From an uncultured Bacteroidota bacterium (lineage in GTDB: Bacteria > Bacteroidota > Rhodothermia > Rhodothermales > UBA10348), in NCBI GenBank assembly GCA_937893205.1, contig CALBJU010000160.1, positions 1-6,869 on the forward strand: a stretch of DNA of 6,869 nt, written 5' to 3'. A program made the position numbers and the translations under genes. The notes beneath the pieces are model-generated. The model searched no databases and had not been told where the DNA came from. It saw nothing but the letters and a program-made list of their open reading frames with translations. Positions 5,836-6,869 of the stretch are shown in pieces (the first letter of the stretch is position 1; every line of letters begins with the position of its first letter).

Positions 5836-6869
5836 TTACTCAGCCTTCCAATCCGCAATCTTATCGAAGAGATACGTGCGGACGTTGTCCAGAGGAATGC
5901 GATCTTGATTCATCGTGTCGCGATCTCGGACGGTCACGGATTGATCTTCGAGAGATTCCCCGTCTACGGTAATGCAGAATGGCGTTCCCACTTCATCCAT
6001 CCTGCGATACCGGCGTCCAATGGCCCCTTTCTCGTCATAGAAGGCGTTGAAATGCTCTTTTAGGCCTTCCTCTACTGAATGGGCCAATTCGGGCATTCCA
6101 TCCTTTTTGACCAACGGAAACAGCGCGACCGTTATGGGAGCCAGTTTCGGATGAAATTTCATCAGAGTACGCGTATCCCCGTCCAGTTCTTCTTCCCGAT
6201 ATGCTTCACAGAGAAGCGTTAGAACGGTCCGGTCCAGCCCTGCGGAAGTCTCGACTACGTACGGGAGATATTTTTCGTTGGTTTGAGGATCGAAATACTC
6301 CAGCTTTTTACCCGAGTGTTCCTGATGCGCCTGCAAATCAAAATCGGTGCGACTGTGAACGCCTTCGATCTCCTGCCATCCGATGGGGAAATCGTATTGG
6401 ATGTCGAACGCAGCGTCTGCGTAGTGGGCCAGCTTCTCGTGTTCGTGCCAGCGTAGCTTCGAAGGCCGGACACCGTTGTCGATGTGCCACTGCATCCGTT
6501 TTTCTCGCCAGGATTCGAAAGCCTCCATCTGGGTTCCTGGCTTGACGAAATACTGCATTTCCATCTGCTCGAATTCCCGCATTCGGAAGATGAACTGCCG
6601 TGCTACAATTTCATTTCGAAACGCTTTCCCGATCTGCGCAATTCCAAACGGAACCTGATGGCGAGCAGTCTCTCGCACATTGTGGAAGTTGACGAAGATT
6701 CCCTGAGCCGTTTCCGGGCGCAGATAAATCTTGTTCTCTCCGTTGCTCACGGGTCCAACGTGGGTATCGAACATCAGATTGAATTGACGCACTTCTGTCC
6801 AATCGAAAACGCCAGAATCGGGGGACCGAATCTCCTCTTCCATGATCAGTGCATAGAGTGCGCCGGCCA
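5836..6869 (-). CDS. glyS: Glycyl-tRNA synthetase, single-chain class II type, C-terminal 343 residues
   Basis: It charges tRNA-Gly with glycine using ATP in the cytosol. The reading frame is open through the right edge, so the N-terminal part, including motif 1, lies outside; ATG 6841-6843 is internal. Visible in order: WTEVRQFNLMF and IYLRPETAQGIFVNF; class II motif 2 as FRNEIVARQFIFRMREFEQME; YHEHEKLAHY-like WHEHEKLAHYADAAFDI; the substrate loop EGVHSRTDFDL; motif 3 as ETSAGLDRTVL with its Arg; and the C-terminal anticodon-binding domain from about LAPITVALFPLVKKDG to the end (KDG, GRRYRRMDEVGTPFCITVD). This is the dimeric, eukaryote/archaea/Bacteroidota-like GlyRS, often named glyS or glyQS, not the alpha2beta2 enzyme. 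All expected motifs are intact. The end TAA abuts the 34-bp repeat array; no intrinsic terminator is seen. Confidence 0.96.
   Translation of the reverse strand, partial: AGALYALIMEEEIRSPDSGVFDWTEVRQFNLMFDTHVGPVSNGENKIYLRPETAQGIFVNFHNVRETARHQVPFGIAQIGKAFRNEIVARQFIFRMREFEQMEMQYFVKPGTQMEAFESWREKRMQWHIDNGVRPSKLRWHEHEKLAHYADAAFDIQYDFPIGWQEIEGVHSRTDFDLQAHQEHSGKKLEYFDPQTNEKYLPYVVETSAGLDRTVLTLLCEAYREEELDGDTRTLMKFHPKLAPITVALFPLVKKDGMPELAHSVEEGLKEHFNAFYDEKGAIGRRYRRMDEVGTPFCITVDGESLEDQSVTVRDRDTMNQDRIPLDNVRTYLFDKIADWKAE

Noticed and set aside
5696..6063. Open plus-strand frames of 70-121 codons across the repeat and the glyS end
   Set aside because: They run through a 34-bp repeat whose period is not a multiple of three and continue antisense to glyS. 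They have no ribosome site and no recognisable domain.
1..6869. A new defence, mobile or biosynthetic system
   Set aside because: Most genes belong to ordinary housekeeping or signalling families and the barrel gene is the only unassigned one. There are no integrase, transposase, toxin-antitoxin, nuclease or synthase clusters.

Overview
The window is an ordinary chromosomal stretch from a Gram-negative bacterium, with slightly more G+C than A+T by eye. It shows no mobile elements, phage genes, tRNA, rRNA or CRISPR. Three things suggest the Bacteroidota/Rhodothermota side of the tree: a glycyl-tRNA synthetase of the single-chain class II type, an unassigned outer-membrane barrel protein ending in Phe, and mostly weak Shine-Dalgarno sequences. 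This placement is an inference from protein character, not a database result.

Left part (1-2576, all on the minus strand): an apparent operon. It is transcribed from a stand-alone LON/LAN substrate-binding-domain protein (1944-2576), through a membrane-bound double-PAS sensor protein (267-1933), into a soluble histidine-kinase gene cut by the window edge (1-229). The sensor reading frame is broken at the A4 run 1707-1710 (T4 on the coding strand). One added T would join the first transmembrane segment to the rest and give a 555-residue protein. Sensor and kinase are separate genes, which suggests sensing and phosphotransfer are divided between two polypeptides.

Middle (2577-4117): a 167-bp divergent promoter region, then a plus-strand gene for a secreted, probably outer-membrane beta-barrel protein of unknown function.

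Right part (4124-6869): nadA (quinolinate synthase, NAD biosynthesis) converges on the barrel gene with a 6-bp gap. It is divergent from a thioredoxin-type arsenate reductase gene (arsC). arsC converges on the 3' part of glyS. The 140-bp arsC-glyS gap is almost entirely a degenerate tandem repeat with a strict 34-bp period (four units). A 14-bp piece resembling its core recurs beside a perfect 12-bp palindrome upstream of nadA.

I see no convincing new multi-gene system. The items most worth a second look are the split and frameshifted sensor/kinase pair downstream of a LON-domain gene, and the 34-bp repeat array.
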